Shown: positions 11,005 to 23,052, counted from the first letter of the stretch. The stretch is 64,000 bases of DNA from Artemia franciscana (GCF_032884065.1 NC_088881.1:5162171-5226170), one strand, 5' to 3'. The notes: generated by a model not told the origin, from the sequence alone. Numbers and translations: made by a program.

Positions 11005-11570
11005 CTGTTTGCTATAAATTTACCCACCCCCCCCCCCCTCCCCCCAGTAAAATGCTGGAGCTAGGCCCCTAACTATAACACACTCCGTACTTACATTGCA
11101 ATCTTAACAAAATTTGTATAGACTAAGATTCGATTAACCAATTTAGGCCTAGCCTACTTACTCAGATATCCCAATTAAATACGAATTGACAGATACCACA
11201 CAACCAAGACTCTAAACAATGCACTGTTTTAAGCCCAAATAGAGAATGCACATTTGAAACATGCGGCAGTTTATCTATTATGGCAGAGTTTCAAAAGTTT
11301 ATTAACGGGTACAAGGTTTCTACGTCATTACTTGAGTCATCACATTAAAAATATGAGAAAGAAAACTTGATACCCCTTCAAATTTCCCTATTGCCTTAAA
11401 AACATCCGTTAATGATTCAACCAGTAAATGGATTCATCCGGCAGATCAAGATTAAAAGGCATTGTGGATAAAGTTTTATTTTAGGGGCTTCTTGTCTTGG
11501 AACATAGCTGAGCCAGGTAAATGAAATTTTTAAGAAACTTTTAAAACTGGGAAGGGGCAGAAATTATTAG
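11005..11570. other. No gene recognised
   Basis: Apart from the C-rich run at its start, nothing stands out. Confidence 0.4.
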
Positions 11571-11574
11571 CTAT

Positions 11575-11740
11575 ATGAGGGGGGTCGCACCCTCCTTAAA
11601 ACCTCATTCTTTACGCTTAAGTCTTAAGTACTTTTTGAAAAGCCTCTTATTGTTCTAATTAAAAGAACTTTGTATTTCAAGAGCCGGTCTTAAAGAATTG
11701 GGACAAAATTTAGCGGAATTAACAAAATTCAGCAAACCTA
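11575..11740 (+). repeat. Dispersed repeat family R2 (copy 1)
   Basis: It shares the order 'tatatgaggggggtcgcacc', 'cctca', a T-rich stretch, 'aagaattgggacaaaa' and 'agcg' with 25240-25460 and 30520-30800. It is non-coding and of unknown class. Confidence 0.5.
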
Positions 11741-11744
11741 CATT

Positions 11745-12530
11745 CGAAGATAGACAAAAGCTCCTAATTTTGAATTTACCGGCATTGAATTCATTTCATT
11801 AGCTGGACCTTGCCAAGCACGAATTCCTGGTGATTTCAAAAGCTGCCCCCCCCCACCCACCAGGGGCGGACCTAGGAATTTTCTTAGTGTGGGCGGCTAG
11901 TTGGGCTGCTCCAATAAACTTGCGAACAAAGAAATATCAGCAATGTAAAGGAAACATGAACAATTTTATGTCATAAGAAGATAGTGAAGATGGTCGTAAA
12001 TTTAATTTAAATCTAGTGAGGATTTTGTTCCAATAAATCTGTCGAAGATAAAACGATGTAAAAATATTGATACAAAAAATATTATGTTATAGCCCCCCCC
12101 CCCCAGCCGTAGAAAAATAAAAAGTTGTTCACCATCTCCAAAAAATTTTAATTTAATATTTTCCGATAATGTTTACCCTTTGTACTTGTGACCACTATAG
12201 CGAGTGATTTAAGTAGTATCCCTATAATACACACCACGAGACACTTAGGGGGTATGCTACTGGAGCTACTAGCCCCTCAAGAGGCTATTGCAAACACTTG
12301 GGTCTTACGCAATACTATAGTGTAGTTGTAATGGTATAGTACACCTGTTTGCCGCGTAATAGTGGATTGTTTGTTTACTTGTGTAAATGTTTTCTTTGGC
12401 TGCTAGGCAATAAGACTTGTTTCTTCAGGGACCGTGAGGAATCCTTCATTGTAACTGAGGACGGCACATACATGGGAATTACGTAATAACGGTGGACACG
12501 TGAGTTGCAACATAATACTTTAAGATATTT
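11745..12530. other. No gene recognised; two C-runs
   Basis: Contains C-runs at about 11846 and 12093 and otherwise plain AT-rich sequence. Confidence 0.4.
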
Positions 12531-12534
12531 TTTT

Positions 12535-12655
12535 AGGACTTCATTTTTCTTTCAAGGCATTTTTTCTTCAAGATGGTTTTCCTCCAAGATTTCATATTCT
12601 TCAAGATTTTTCCTTTGAGATTTCATTTTCTTTTAATGCATCTATTTCTCAGGAA
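12535..12655. repeat. Degenerate TTCAAGATTT repeat
   Basis: Five or six imperfect copies of 'ttcttcaagattttcctt' occur in tandem, with unit about 20-25 bases. Confidence 0.45.
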
Positions 12656-12659
12656 ACCT

Positions 12660-13220
12660 TGATCCAAGACGGCCCAGCTGGACCAAAACGCAATTTGTGT
12701 TATTTTGATTCGGGGAATATTTTCTACATGATTATCTGTTTCACCGCTTGTTAGATTCATTGAGGATGCTGTAATCTCGCAGCAATTGTTTTGGTTTAAG
12801 AGCCTTATAACTAGCTTTACAAGAGACAGGCTTTTATTGTAAATACTAGTTTTAGCAATAAGAAAAAATATTATAAATCTATGAAATCACAGAAAATAAT
12901 AATTTAAACTCAACAACGGAAAAACAAAACGAGAAAAAGCTGATAAAGGATAAAATATAAGCATGTGCTGGTCCAACGCAATTCAGGCCACCGTAACATA
13001 CTATGGATGGTATACGGCACCCTCTGGCATCCCTCATCATTTAAAAGCCATTCTCAGAAAATTTCGCGATAAAAATCATGCTTTAAATCCCTCAGTTCGT
13101 GTTATCTCAAGCCACCCCCTTGTGGTACGTCACGTCAGTTCACGTAACCGTGGCACAGTATGGCTAACACCAAAAACAAGAAGTAAAATAGGGAGTTTTT
13201 TAAGACAGTGGGAAACAAAT
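12660..13220. other. No gene called
   Basis: A plus-strand frame of 86 codons (12963-13223) is less AT-rich than its surroundings, but it shows no motif and the opposite strand is also largely open. I leave it uncalled. Confidence 0.35.
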
Positions 13221-13224
13221 TAGA

Positions 13225-13400
13225 ATGAATATTTCGGCCCTATGTCCAAGGACCGTCCCCAGCAATACAAATAAGAAAAAACAACTTACAAGAGGATAAA
13301 ATCAATAAAACTAAAATGAACAGTTATTAAAACAGTCCCAGCATCCTCACCTCAGCGAAGTTCAACCAGGACTCTATGTTTGTGATGGAAAGGCAGTGTG
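13225..13400 (+). repeat. Repeat shared with 57.9 kb
   Basis: The blocks 'atatttcggccctatgtcca' / 'aggaccgtcc', 'aaacagtcccag' and 'acgaagttca'-like words recur in the same order at 57880-58065. There, part of the unit is arranged as an inverted repeat. Confidence 0.55.
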
Positions 13401-13689
13401 GTCCTCGTCATTATTTACACAGTATGGCTGGCATGTGGCATCCCTATGATACATATTATCATTCCTATAACATTCTTGGAACTTTTTTCTCAATAAATAT
13501 GCAGCCCTTTTTTTATTATTACTATTAATTTAAGATGCTTGTAGGAATGTTTATGTTGTTAATCGTTACGGGTTAGCAAATTTAATTTTTTCCCGAGCGT
13601 GGTGATTTATATCTTTAAAAGATTATATTTTCTTTATTATGTAAATAAAAGTCAAAAAAGTCAAAAATTTTCACATATTTTCTTTATAA

Positions 13690-14610
13690 AACTTAGCTGT
13701 GTAGGTCGCACATGATTTGTTTCTGCTGTGAGCTCCAATACCGCGTCATCAAATGGATGTATGATCCAAGGTGGTATTTCCATTGTCAGAATATCTTCAA
13801 ATCTGATTTTGAAGTCATCATGCAGGACCATTAAATGTTGAACCTATGTCTAAATATTCTCATCAAGGCATTCTACCTGTGACAAGTTTAAAAATATGGA
13901 AAATTCACGCCAACTAATAGTTGCTTCATATAATTCAATTTTTAAAGAAAAGCTGAAATTACACCCTTTGCTTTTATTAAATTGAGACTGTCCCCTTGTA
14001 ATTGTCAAATGAACAAATATGTCAAATACACAATGTCTGCTTTCGGATTGATCAGGTTTTCTCTTAAATCTGGATCTTTAATTTCCAGAAACTGATTCAA
14101 AAATTGAGCAGAATCTTGTTAAACATGCCCCTTTAGATAACTTGCGTACTTCAGTATGTAAGAACAATCGTTGAAATGCTTCATCGTTTTCATCGCACAA
14201 TTGGGCAAATAAACACGTATTCAATGCATTGCTTCTTATCTTATTAACTGGATTAATCACAAATTGAAATGATTGGTGCAATTTCTTACTCAAATTTTTC
14301 GCTAGTAGATGTCGTCAGTGATGACTAGATGACACAGTGAATTGCAGTTAACTCAGGTATAATTTTTTTTCAAGATGGCTTATTAGCCCACGATATCGAC
14401 CGACCATGACAGGAGCCGATCTACTACCACCGAAATAACGTTTGTGAATGGAATCGATTTTTCCTGAGAAATATCACTCAGGACAATAAATATTGATTCA
14501 CATTTCGTGTCCGTCTTCAAATTTTTCGCATATAGTAACTCTTGATGAATTTCTAGATCCAAAACAAGTCGAACACGTGCCAATAATAATGCTTCATTGA
14601 TCACTTACTT
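13690..14610 (-). pseudogene. hAT-superfamily transposase relic, ZBED5/FAM200 type
   Basis: Minus-strand pieces in shifting frames follow the family order. 14604-14383 reads EIHQELLYAKNLKTD and FIVLSDISQEKSIPFTNVIS. Then comes a broken segment with the AAKNLS-like LLAKNLSKKLHQSFQFVINP. 14293-14078 reads NALNTCLFAQLCDEND, RLFLHTEVRKLSKGACLTRF and FLEIKDPDLRENL. Finally VLHDDFKIRF and ILTMEIPPWIIHPFD appear near 13830-13730. The LLHTEVRWLSKG block is diagnostic of the ZBED5/FAM200/ZMYM6-like hAT lineage; here W is replaced by K. Several stops and frameshifts show it is dead. The DNA-binding BED finger and first catalytic segment are not recognisable. Confidence 0.82.
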
Positions 14611-14916
14611 TTACTTTGGTACTTAGGTGATTACTTACTTTTTCCGATACTGACAAACACAAACATCGATTCACTTTACTTTTCTTTTCAAAAATTCGGA
14701 AACAAATCAAAAACATTTATTTTTAGTATTCGTATTTATATTGGTGAAGAATCAAACAAGTTCATGCAAGATCGCAAGCACATTCGCCACAAGTCATATT
14801 TCGTCCCTTTGCACGTCTAAACAAGCGTTGCAAAAGGCGGTAAAGGAAGTGTCAGTGCTTTGCAAGTCTCGGCACGTTGTAGCGAATATAAAATATGCAA
14901 GTTTTTACGAAGTCAG

Positions 14917-15484
14917 GCCAACATTTTAGTTACTCATAATCGAAACCAGATAACGTTTTCTAGAACCTCTTTTACTAATTGTGAACCCTCATTCTTTGGT
15001 CACACCAGCGTAGACCCCCGTCAAGCTTCCCGTGCATCCCTGGGGGCCCACTTGGACCATTTTGGCAATCACTGCTCTAGACACTACTAGATAATGTCTT
15101 AACTTTATTACCTTTGGTACCGTTACTGCAATAAGGATGGCCGTCTTACCATCATGTGAGTACCATGTTAACTTAAGGACCACCTTATGGCCAAACATTA
15201 TATTGGCCAAGCCGATATTTTAGTTATTCACTGTCGAAACAAGAAAAAATTTTTGTGAAACCCCTTTTAGTAATTGCGAACCCCATTTTCACACCAAGGT
15301 AGGCCCCCGTCATGCTTCCCGTGCAGCCCTGTTGGCCACCTGGACCACTTTGGGAATCACGGCTCTAGACATACTAGATAATGGCTTTACTTTATTACCT
15401 TTACTGCAATAAGGTTGGCCGTCTTACCATCATGTAAGTACCATGTTAACTTAAGGACCATCTTATGGCCAAACATAATATTAG
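14917..15484. repeat. Two direct repeats of about 290 bp containing hAT-like termini
   Basis: Unit 1 (14917-15209) and unit 2 (15210-15484) share 'attttagttactca', 'taattgtgaacccc', 'cgtagacccccgtcaagctt', 'cttactgcaataaggatggcc' variants and 'ttatggccaaacat'. On the minus strand each contains CTAGAGC followed by AGTGATTsCCAAAgTGG, which resembles hAT terminal inverted repeats. They lie just upstream of the transposase relic and are probably its 5' end plus a duplicated end. Confidence 0.6.
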
Positions 15485-15720
15485 TTATAACTAGACAGTT
15501 ATTCCTAAAAAATTGTAGCAGTCTATAGCCTTTGCTGTTTTCCCTTCCTAACCCAAATTTACCTAAGCCGGGATTCCATCTATCCCTTTTTCTACCAGCC
15601 TGGACAGTAAAATCCTTTAATTGGGTAAAATTAATCTGAGCCACTACTATCTCCATCAGTCGGTTATAAGGGAATATATATTACTATGGCTGATACCTTG
15701 CACTTTTTAGTCGTAAAATG

Positions 15721-16020
15721 AGTAATTATTATTCTATTATTAGTACCTTTCTAACCTAAAGAAGACTTAGCAGCTTCCTTATTCATCATGATTCCTACTC
15801 CCTGTTTATGTACCCTATCCTTCCTGTCTGAGCAAATGAATTGAATATCACCTAATTTCATGTTTCTTAAAATGAGCGATTAGTATTCTATTATTAGTAT
15901 CTCTAACCTAAAGAAGACTTAGCAGCTTCCTTATTCATCATGAGTCCTACTCCCTGTCTATGTACCCTATCCTTTTTGTCTGAGCAAATGAATTGAATTA
16001 TCACCTAATATCATTTTTCT
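15721..16020. repeat. 152-bp tandem duplication
   Basis: 'gaagacttagcagcttcctt' occurs at 15761 and 15913. The surrounding 150 bases, including 'tgtctgagcaaatgaattga', match with few changes. Two copies only. Confidence 0.8.
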
Positions 16021-16570
16021 TACCCGTGGAATATGAGTTTCTGAAACTCTGAACAAGTCCAATTCAAACCATCTGAATTTGTCAGTCAAAATGTCAATAC
16101 GACAGTTGTTTTTTAATGTACCAAGTCAAAATTTTCATAATATTTAAAGCATTGAAATTGTTATGAGCTTCAGAATAGTACAGGTGCAAAGACAAAAACC
16201 AAGAACTAAAATTGTGAAAAAAAATGATAAAAATAAAATTATTCCAAAACGCTTTATTCCAAATAACCATCAACGGCACACTAAATAACAAAACAACAGT
16301 ATAAATTGAAAAGCATACACAAGCTAAGTTTCAGGAAGAAGCAACATTAACAAATATTGCATTTGGCACATATAAAAAAAAAATAAATACAATAAAAATC
16401 CGCTTACGTAATGCATCTTAAAAAGAAATGAAAATGAGTTAATACAGAACACATCTTTAAAAAGATATATCACAAACACAGGTTCTATAAATAGGAATAA
16501 AACATTAAAATAAACCTTAGAACACACCTTGGAAAAGATCATAAATTACGGTGTACTATTACTATTTTCT

Positions 16571-16880
16571 ATACTGAACCACCGTTTAACTCCACCCTAT
16601 TTCAACTCAATCTCCCTGCGGTTCAAAACTCATTTAACCCAACACATTCCATCCCCATTCAGCTCAACCCCCGTTCAGGCAACTTGACATAAACTAACCT
16701 AAGATTTGAATTGCACGAGGGTTTAGTTAAATGATGGTTCAATTACACAGGAATTGAGTTATATCGGGGTTGAGTTGAACAAGATATTGCTGTACGTGGG
16801 TTGAGTTAAATGGGGGTTGTGTTCAACAGGGATTGAGTAAAACGGGAGTTGAGCTGTATCAGGATTCAGTTGCAAGGAGA
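16571..16880. repeat. Degenerate GGGTTGAGTT minisatellite in two orientations
   Basis: Words such as 'aactcaatctccc' and 'agctcaacccccgttc' fill 16580-16680. Their reverse complement type ('ggggttgagttgaac', 'gtgggttgagttaaatgggg') fills 16720-16880. It is a decayed array with a strand switch in the middle. Confidence 0.55.
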
Positions 16881-17289
16881 CCATGTAAAAGTAAAATAAG
16901 ACTATCCTATTAGAAAGGCGTATATATTGAGAGGCGTATGTTTCTAGAAACTTATTGATATCCTGGAAAATTTCATAAGCACTCACATTTCGCTTCGTGA
17001 GAATCATTTCGTAACTAACTTGAAAACATTAAATATATTAATGCATGCAAAATTATAATAAATAACATTGATTGTAACTCTAAACATAATTATAACTTTA
17101 GTATTAAATAATGCCATGAAAAAGAAGCTTTACCATTTCTTTGCCGGAACTGAAGATTTCCGTGGACTCACAAAAAAAAACAATTCTTTTTTTCGCACCC
17201 ACTACAAAAGAAATTTATGAGAAAAGATACGATTTCACAAGATACGATGAGAAAATTAACACTACCTACCCCCCCCCCAAAAAAAAAAT

Positions 17290-18173
17290 AAATATATGAT
17301 GAGTTACTAAGGCTTCGCAAAAAAACTTGAAATACAAAACAAATATCCAAGGAAAGATCCAATTTAGGTTTATTTTAAAAAAAATACTACATACCTAAAC
17401 AAATAGAAAATATTTGACGACTTGCCAGGGTTTCGCAAAAAGCGAAAAAACTTGAAATCCAAAAGAAATATCCAAGAAAAGACCCAATTTAGGTTTATTT
17501 GAAAAATACTAACGCCCATAGGAATAGAAAATATTTGACGACCTACCAGGGTTTCGCAAAACCCCCCCCCAAAAAAACAAACTTGAAATGCAAAAGAAAT
17601 ATCCAAGAAAAGACCCAATTTAGGTTTATTTGAAAATACTACATACCCAAACAAATAGAAAATATTTGACGCCTTGCCAGGGTTTCGCAAAAAGCATAAA
17701 CACTTGAAATACAAAATTTATATCAAAGATAAGACCCAATTTTGGTTTATTTAAAAATACTACATGCCCAAACAAATAGAAAATATTTGACGACTTGCCA
17801 GGGTTTCGCAAAAAGCAAAAAAACTTGAAATGCAAAAGCAATATCCAAGAAAAGACCTAATTCAGGTTTATTTAAAAAAATACTACTTGCCCAAACAAAT
17901 AAACAATATTTGAACACTTGCCAGGGTTTCGCAAAAAAAAAAATTAAATGTAAAAGAAACATCCATGAAAAGACGTAATTTAGATTTATTTAAAAAATAC
18001 TACATGCCCAAACAAATAGAAAATATTTGACGACTGGCCAGGGTTTCGTAAAAACCCAAAAAAAATCTTGAAATGCAAAACAAATACCCAAGAAAAGACG
18101 CAATTTATGTTTATTTAAAAAAATACTAGATGCCCAAACAAATAGAACATATTTGACGACTTGCCAGAGTTTC

Positions 18174-18190
<17 letters not shown>
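17290..18190. repeat. About 120-bp tandem array, eight copies
   Basis: A unit of about 120 bases containing 'tgccagggtttcgcaaaa', 'aacttgaaat', 'atatccaagaaaagacccaa' and 'cccaaacaaatagaaaatat' is repeated eight times from about 17300 to 18190. It ends at an A-run of roughly 30. Because the unit is close to a multiple of three, long minus-strand frames appear; they are not genes. Copies differ by about 5-15%. Confidence 0.88.
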
Positions 18191-18208
<18 letters not shown>

Positions 18209-18214
18209 TTAAAT

Positions 18215-19265
18215 CATTAATTCTTTTCAACAGAAGGAAAGCAAATTCAATACAATTTAATACACACTCGAAACAAGTAGGAATTAAAAAATCAGGCGAT
18301 AAAAATAAATAAAAGAATAAAGGACCAGCATCTATCTTGTAATAAGAACGCACATGAATATATTTCATATACAGATTACTCACAGCCAATAGAAGAAAAC
18401 AAACAAGCAGCCTTGCACGCAGAAAAATTAGGACTATTTAGGGGGCGGGTGTAAATAGGGCAAGAAAGGCTAATTATTCACACTTTTGAGAGAAAAAAGT
18501 CAAGCGACTTAGGGCCTCCTTACAGGCACACCTTATGGCTATAGCTATGGGCATACCATAGGGAGTAGATATCTCCCTCCATCCCAACAAAGGATATTCT
18601 CGTTATTTTTTTATAGATGCTCTAAATACTATAGAAAAACTTGGCATCTTTAAAAAGTCTACTTTGCGTCTAGGCAGAAAAATTATGAAGTGGAATTGTA
18701 CCATTTAAAATGGCACATAAAATTCATTGTTGTCGTTGGTTTCGGTTGTGACCCCGTACCACTGAAAAAAAATATTGATTTAACCCCCCTCTCACAATAG
18801 GTCAAAATTAAGGGTACATACAGAGTACGAAAAATACCATAGGTGTAATGAGTAATTGCTAAGTTGAAAATCATTTGTATATCCGTACGTGAAAAAATTG
18901 ATTCACACTCGAAGGAAAGCCTGTTGCAAAATAGGCAGAAAAAGTAAAAATGTATACACTTTTGGGTGAACCAGAGTCAAAATGTTCACCTCCTCCACCC
19001 CCCCCCCCCCCAGCACAGAAATTCAAAGTCCTCTTACCCCCTTCCCATTGGCTTTACATAAAAAGCAAATCCTCCAGAATCCCCTAACGTATACTCTTTT
19101 GTAAGAATCATAGGAAGAACATCTTGTCCCATTCTCCCCAACAAATTGCATATGAAGTCCCTTTTCCACAAAAAAATTAAAAGAAAGTCTCAACTTGGTC
19201 CCTCAGCCGTTTCTAGCGAAAAATCAGCTATTTCCTATTCGTTCACTCAAACAAACGATTTTAAC
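18215..19265. other. No gene recognised
   Basis: Contains a run of thirteen C near 18998 and otherwise ordinary AT-rich sequence. Confidence 0.4.
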
Positions 19266-19284
19266 ACTTCACTTCCTCATACTC

Positions 19285-19510
19285 TTTATCTTTATACCAA
19301 AACACTACTCTTTATCTTTTATACCAAAACCCTACTCTTTATCTTTATACCAAAACCCTACTCTTTATTTTTACTCTTTATCTTTATACCAAAACCCTAC
19401 TCTTTATATTTACTCTTTATCTTTATACCAAAACCCTACTCTTTGTCTTTATACCAAAACCCTACTCTTTATTTTTACTCTTTATTTTTATACCAAAACC
19501 CTACCATCCC
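19285..19510. repeat. Minisatellite of about 20-26 bp
   Basis: 'ctttataccaaaaccctact' is repeated about eight times, with an inserted 'ctttatttttact' in some units. Two overlapping plus-strand frames through it are repeat artefacts. Confidence 0.88.
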
Positions 19511-19514
19511 GAAA

Positions 19515-20155
19515 AAGATCTGACAATTTTTTGTTTCAATCAATGTTCTTAGAAAGAATAAAAAAAATGGGGTTGAAACTCATTGGATCAAACAGGGGTA
19601 TAAAAAGGTTATTAAATACCACCTGTTTAAACGAATGGAAGAAAACATCACACAACATAAGAAAGATTCTATATCATTCATACGAACTTACGATATATTG
19701 AAGAAAATGCGACAAAATTGGGATATGTGAAAAAAAATACAATATTCTTCAAAATATCACACAAATTAAATATAACACAACATAATCAGGATTCTTTTTT
19801 TTTCCAAAATTAATAAACTGGATTACTTGTCGTAGGAGAGCTTCAAATGTTTATCACAATGGGATTTGCACAATCGCACATTCTGACGGTGTCATATCTA
19901 TGGGCCAGGGCTGCCACGTAAATTAAGAGTAGTATGTATGTTTGGAAGCAAAATTTTCAAAAAGAGAGACAATAACATTTCATTGTTTGAATTAGTTAAG
20001 GGGTTAACTAATTCAGTTAAGTTAGTTAAGAGTTGAATTAGTAATCGCGAACTTGATTTATAATGAAAAAGACTTCCATATTTAGTTATGCTATTTGCGA
20101 TAGTAACGGTCCCTAAATTCAAAACAGAAACCTGATTAAAAATTCAGCCAAAACT
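19515..20155. other. No gene recognised
   Basis: Plain AT-rich sequence. A short 'ttagttaag' repeat occurs near 19990-20040. Confidence 0.35.
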
Positions 20156-20159
20156 AGAG

Positions 20160-20740
20160 GATTACTTAAAAAAATGTTGTGTCAAATTATCCGGCCGATT
20201 AATAACGGAGAACAGCTAATTGAATTACCACAAGCACATTCAAATTATCCGTGATCACCGGATCAACATGCAATGAATATTTTTTAAATATTAATACTTT
20301 GGTTGTGTTGTATCATACAAATTTACTATAATTTTTTAAATGGAGGCGGAGGATGGATTACTAAAAGAAAAGGTGCCGTCAAAATATCCGGCAAATTAAT
20401 TACATAGAACAGGTAAAGGATTATCAGAAGTAGAGAGGTATTGTTCGTGGCCGTCTGACCAACACACAAGCAAAATTTGAAATATTGCTGATATGGTTAT
20501 ATTGGATTATGGAAATTAATTATAATATTTTAGATGCTCGTAATGAGGGGGAGGGGTGACATAAAAAGATGCAGTTTATGATCATACGACAAACTGATCA
20601 AATTATCAGGCAAATTAATTACATAGAACGGTTAAATGGATTACCAAAATCAACCAGCATGGAACTTTAGATTCAACACCGCCGAATTGTTCATCCTCTT
20701 CGAATCAGCATGCAAGCGATATTTTTATTGTTTTTTTTTT
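20160..20740. repeat. Three degenerate copies of a roughly 200-bp unit
   Basis: 'aaattatccggc', 'aattacatagaac' and 'ggattaccaaaa' variants recur at about 20180, 20375 and 20600. Each copy ends near 'catgcaatgaatattttt'-type sequence. Strongly diverged. Confidence 0.5.
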
Positions 20741-20744
20741 AGAA

Positions 20745-21480
20745 CTTGCAGATATTGATTAATACACCAAGCGAGTCTTTAATCATCTTTAATATCGATA
20801 TCGATATAAGGGCTGGAAGATAAACTGTCCGCATCATGATCTGTTTCAACCACCTCAGGACCTAGAAAAACATTTTCCCTAATGAGAAAACAATCATTAT
20901 CTTTATTTTCATTGCAGTAAAAATATAAATTTATTTACATAAATTATACGAATAAAAATATTCAAAAATGTGTTTGCATTTCTACATTGAAAACAAATTT
21001 AAAAAACAAAATGCTTCGGAAATTTGGTATCTGCAAAAAAAGAAGAAAAGAAACAACAACAAACAAATAAAAGGAATCTAAATTACTAAAAGAAAGTTAC
21101 TAATTACTAAATTTCGCTAAATACATTAAATTTCGTTAAAATACGTTAGGGAATTCTAGGGGAATTACTTTTTATGTAAATCTAAAAGCAATCTAAATAA
21201 AAGCAAAATAAAAGGAATCACCCTATTCATCATTATAAAGAAAAACGTCGTCAAATCGTCATTATCAAACTGGTATTCTGAGGTTAAAAGCTTTGTCAAT
21301 TAAAGTCCAATCCACCCGAGTCCCCTGATGTTAGTGGCAATGATCTTAACAGATTCATTTCTTACATCACCCAAAATCTTCCAGCATTGTCATTGTCCAT
21401 AACCAACAGGTTATCATTTCCTTCTGTTTTCTCGTCTGAGATAGAACGAAGTTTTGGAAAACTAAGAGAAACAAATGTTG
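20745..21480. other. No gene recognised
   Basis: AT-rich sequence. The nested 'atatcgatatcgatat' word at about 20800 is the only visible structure. Confidence 0.35.
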
Positions 21481-21481
21481 T

Positions 21482-21841
21482 CCTTTGGATATCCCATTTC
21501 CTATTATTATTGCTATTGGTGACTTCCTTTCAAAGCCCTTTTCGGTCCTTTTCAACGAGATTACCGAGCCTAGGAAAATTCCAACTATATGAAAACCGTC
21601 TTTCACATCCCATTTGAAAAAGAAAGACGGAAAAACTGGTTTTGAAAGCGTTCGTCTATTTCTCTCACTCCTATTTTTTCGACCGTATGAAGGATTCCTT
21701 GCAGATTGGCTAAAGAAAAACAAATTACCTCTTACTGGCAAGAGATAATTCGGTAACCTCAAATCCAATTCTAGCTCCAATTACCTAGTTTCTCTTATCA
21801 ACTACATTGGGAAAATCCTTGAAAAGCCTTGTAAAATTTAA
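21482..21841 (+). pseudogene. Non-LTR retrotransposon reverse transcriptase relic
   Basis: One plus-strand frame from 21482 reads PLDIPFPIIIAIGDFLSKPF, SVLFNEITEPRKIPTI, a stop, then KPSFTSHLKKKDGKTGFESV, FRPYEGFLADWLKKNKLPLT and, after another stop, FGNLKSNSSSNYLVSLINYI. This follows the finger region of non-LTR reverse transcriptases: L-x-x-P-x-x-x-x-F-N-E, a short P-x-x-W-K equivalent, F-R-P-I-S-L-T, then the F-G-x-x-x-x-x-S-x-x-x-L-V-S-L block. The catalytic Y-x-D-D lies beyond the preserved part and is not seen. Two in-frame stops in 120 codons mean it is dead. The frame at 21866-22066 may be a further decayed part. Confidence 0.75.
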
Positions 21842-21865
21842 CCAGAAAAATTAAATTTTATAAAC

Positions 21866-22849
21866 TTGTTACACGCTAGACTCATTATGGATCCACTTCC
21901 AACCCCTTCCCGAGGAGACTTGCTTTTCAGTTGGCTTCAGATGGATGACAAAAACTTACAATCTGGCAAATCTTGGAATGTGGCATCCTTCATCCATAAG
22001 CCATGGCCTAACTATGTTTTTCTCAGATGCCGGTTCTTCTTAAATTGCGTTCCATCAGAGCCCTAAATGGCGAGACCGATTTTTCGTATTACTTACAATT
22101 TGAAGTACAGTCAGTTAGGCGGGTACGTGAAAGTACCAGAAAGTATCCGTTTACTATTGCTCTCGAAAACGTCTAAAAAATCTTGAGTCATCTTTCAAAG
22201 ACGACGCTTCAGAAATATCCTTGACCAAAGTCATAACTACGGATTTCAATATTTTAATCTGGGGTCGTTGACAAATCTCACCTTGGGGCATTTTTGGGTA
22301 GCACATACTTATTTTTATTAGCACTAATTGAAAGATGTTGCGACCCCTTTCCCTCTAAAATTTGGCTGTCCGCACGCGTTGTGATAGTGCTCCTTTACTA
22401 ATTTTAATTAACATGGTGCCTAGACGCTGAGTTGCCGTTGTTGCTACTTTTCTTTGTTGAACTTACTTTTGACCCTAGAAACTCACTCTGGAACTAAATA
22501 TAGCCTATGTTTCATTATAGCCATAAAGAATGAAATCTGACCATATTTTTCGTACAAACTTGTAATTTTATATATAGTCAATCAAACAAGGTTTAATCCT
22601 TGGACAACTCTTAAATCCAGAAATAAAGGTCATATGCACGCGAACTTTTGGAGGCATCAGGCTTTTCTCTGTAGTGATATGGACAACAACGCTGTTACAT
22701 TGCCACCATTTGTCAACAATATTGTCACTTTTACAAAGCAAACATGAATCAGAAAACACTCGAACAGCTAGCTATGCTTGTAAACTGTGAATCTGAGTGG
22801 CCAAATCTTTTTCAAACAGATAAACAGAAAACCAGCTGTGAATTACTAA
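21866..22849. other. No gene recognised
   Basis: Possibly the remainder of the reverse transcriptase relic up to about 22070, then AT-rich sequence. If DSTYK is spliced at 22888 this is intron; if not, it is 3' flank. No AATAAA-type signal stood out on the minus strand just after 22850. Confidence 0.3.
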
Positions 22850-23052
22850 TTATAGGAAACAAAGTAAAAACAAACATTGATACAGACCTCCTTCGTAGCC
22901 AAGATTCTCTTGTTTTGATTTTTCTAATATCTGATCCAGTCTTGTTTCCACGGCTCCCAGCAGAGGGCGCTTAGCTGGATCTCCGGCCCAGCAGTCTTGC
23001 ATTAGCTGCCAACAGTTTTCATCGAAACAAGATAGATATTCAGGACGAGCGC
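22850..23052 (-). CDS. DSTYK: DSTYK kinase domain, C-terminal lobe end (exon 8 in window)
   Basis: The acceptor TTGTTTTAG precedes 23052. The exon completes the Gly begun in the previous exon and reads [20 protein letters not shown], then [20 protein letters not shown] and [14 protein letters not shown]. The C-W-x-x-D-P-x-x-R-P pattern is the conserved kinase subdomain XI arginine region, and the segment aligns closely with the end of vertebrate DSTYK. Two ends are possible. One is a donor GGAG|GTCTGT at 22888. The other is read-through to TAA at 22850-22852, adding a hydrophobic dozen residues ([12 protein letters not shown]) that look like translated intron. I favour a splice, but no matching phase-1 terminal exon was identified with confidence. 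Confidence 0.9.

Noticed and set aside
12963..13223. Plus-strand 86-codon ORF with lower AT content
   Set aside because: No motif, no splice or start context, and the opposite strand is also mostly open. It could be an old element fragment, but I cannot support a gene.
17370..17962. Minus-strand ORFs rich in Phe/Leu/Lys that look membrane-like
   Set aside because: The 120-bp array is a multiple of three, so frames persist. Stops and frameshifts between units show no selection.
19146..19701. Two overlapping plus-strand ORFs of 125 and 168 codons
   Set aside because: They are translations of the 20-26-bp minisatellite in two frames.
21367..21780. Minus-strand 137-codon ORF
   Set aside because: It is the antisense shadow of the reverse transcriptase relic, which has clear family order on the plus strand.
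5639..22888. Joining the DSTYK donor at 22888 directly to the exon at 5737
   Set aside because: The donor leaves phase 1 but the protein-like frame of the 5737 exon is phase 0. The phase-1 reading is open but unlike any DSTYK tail.
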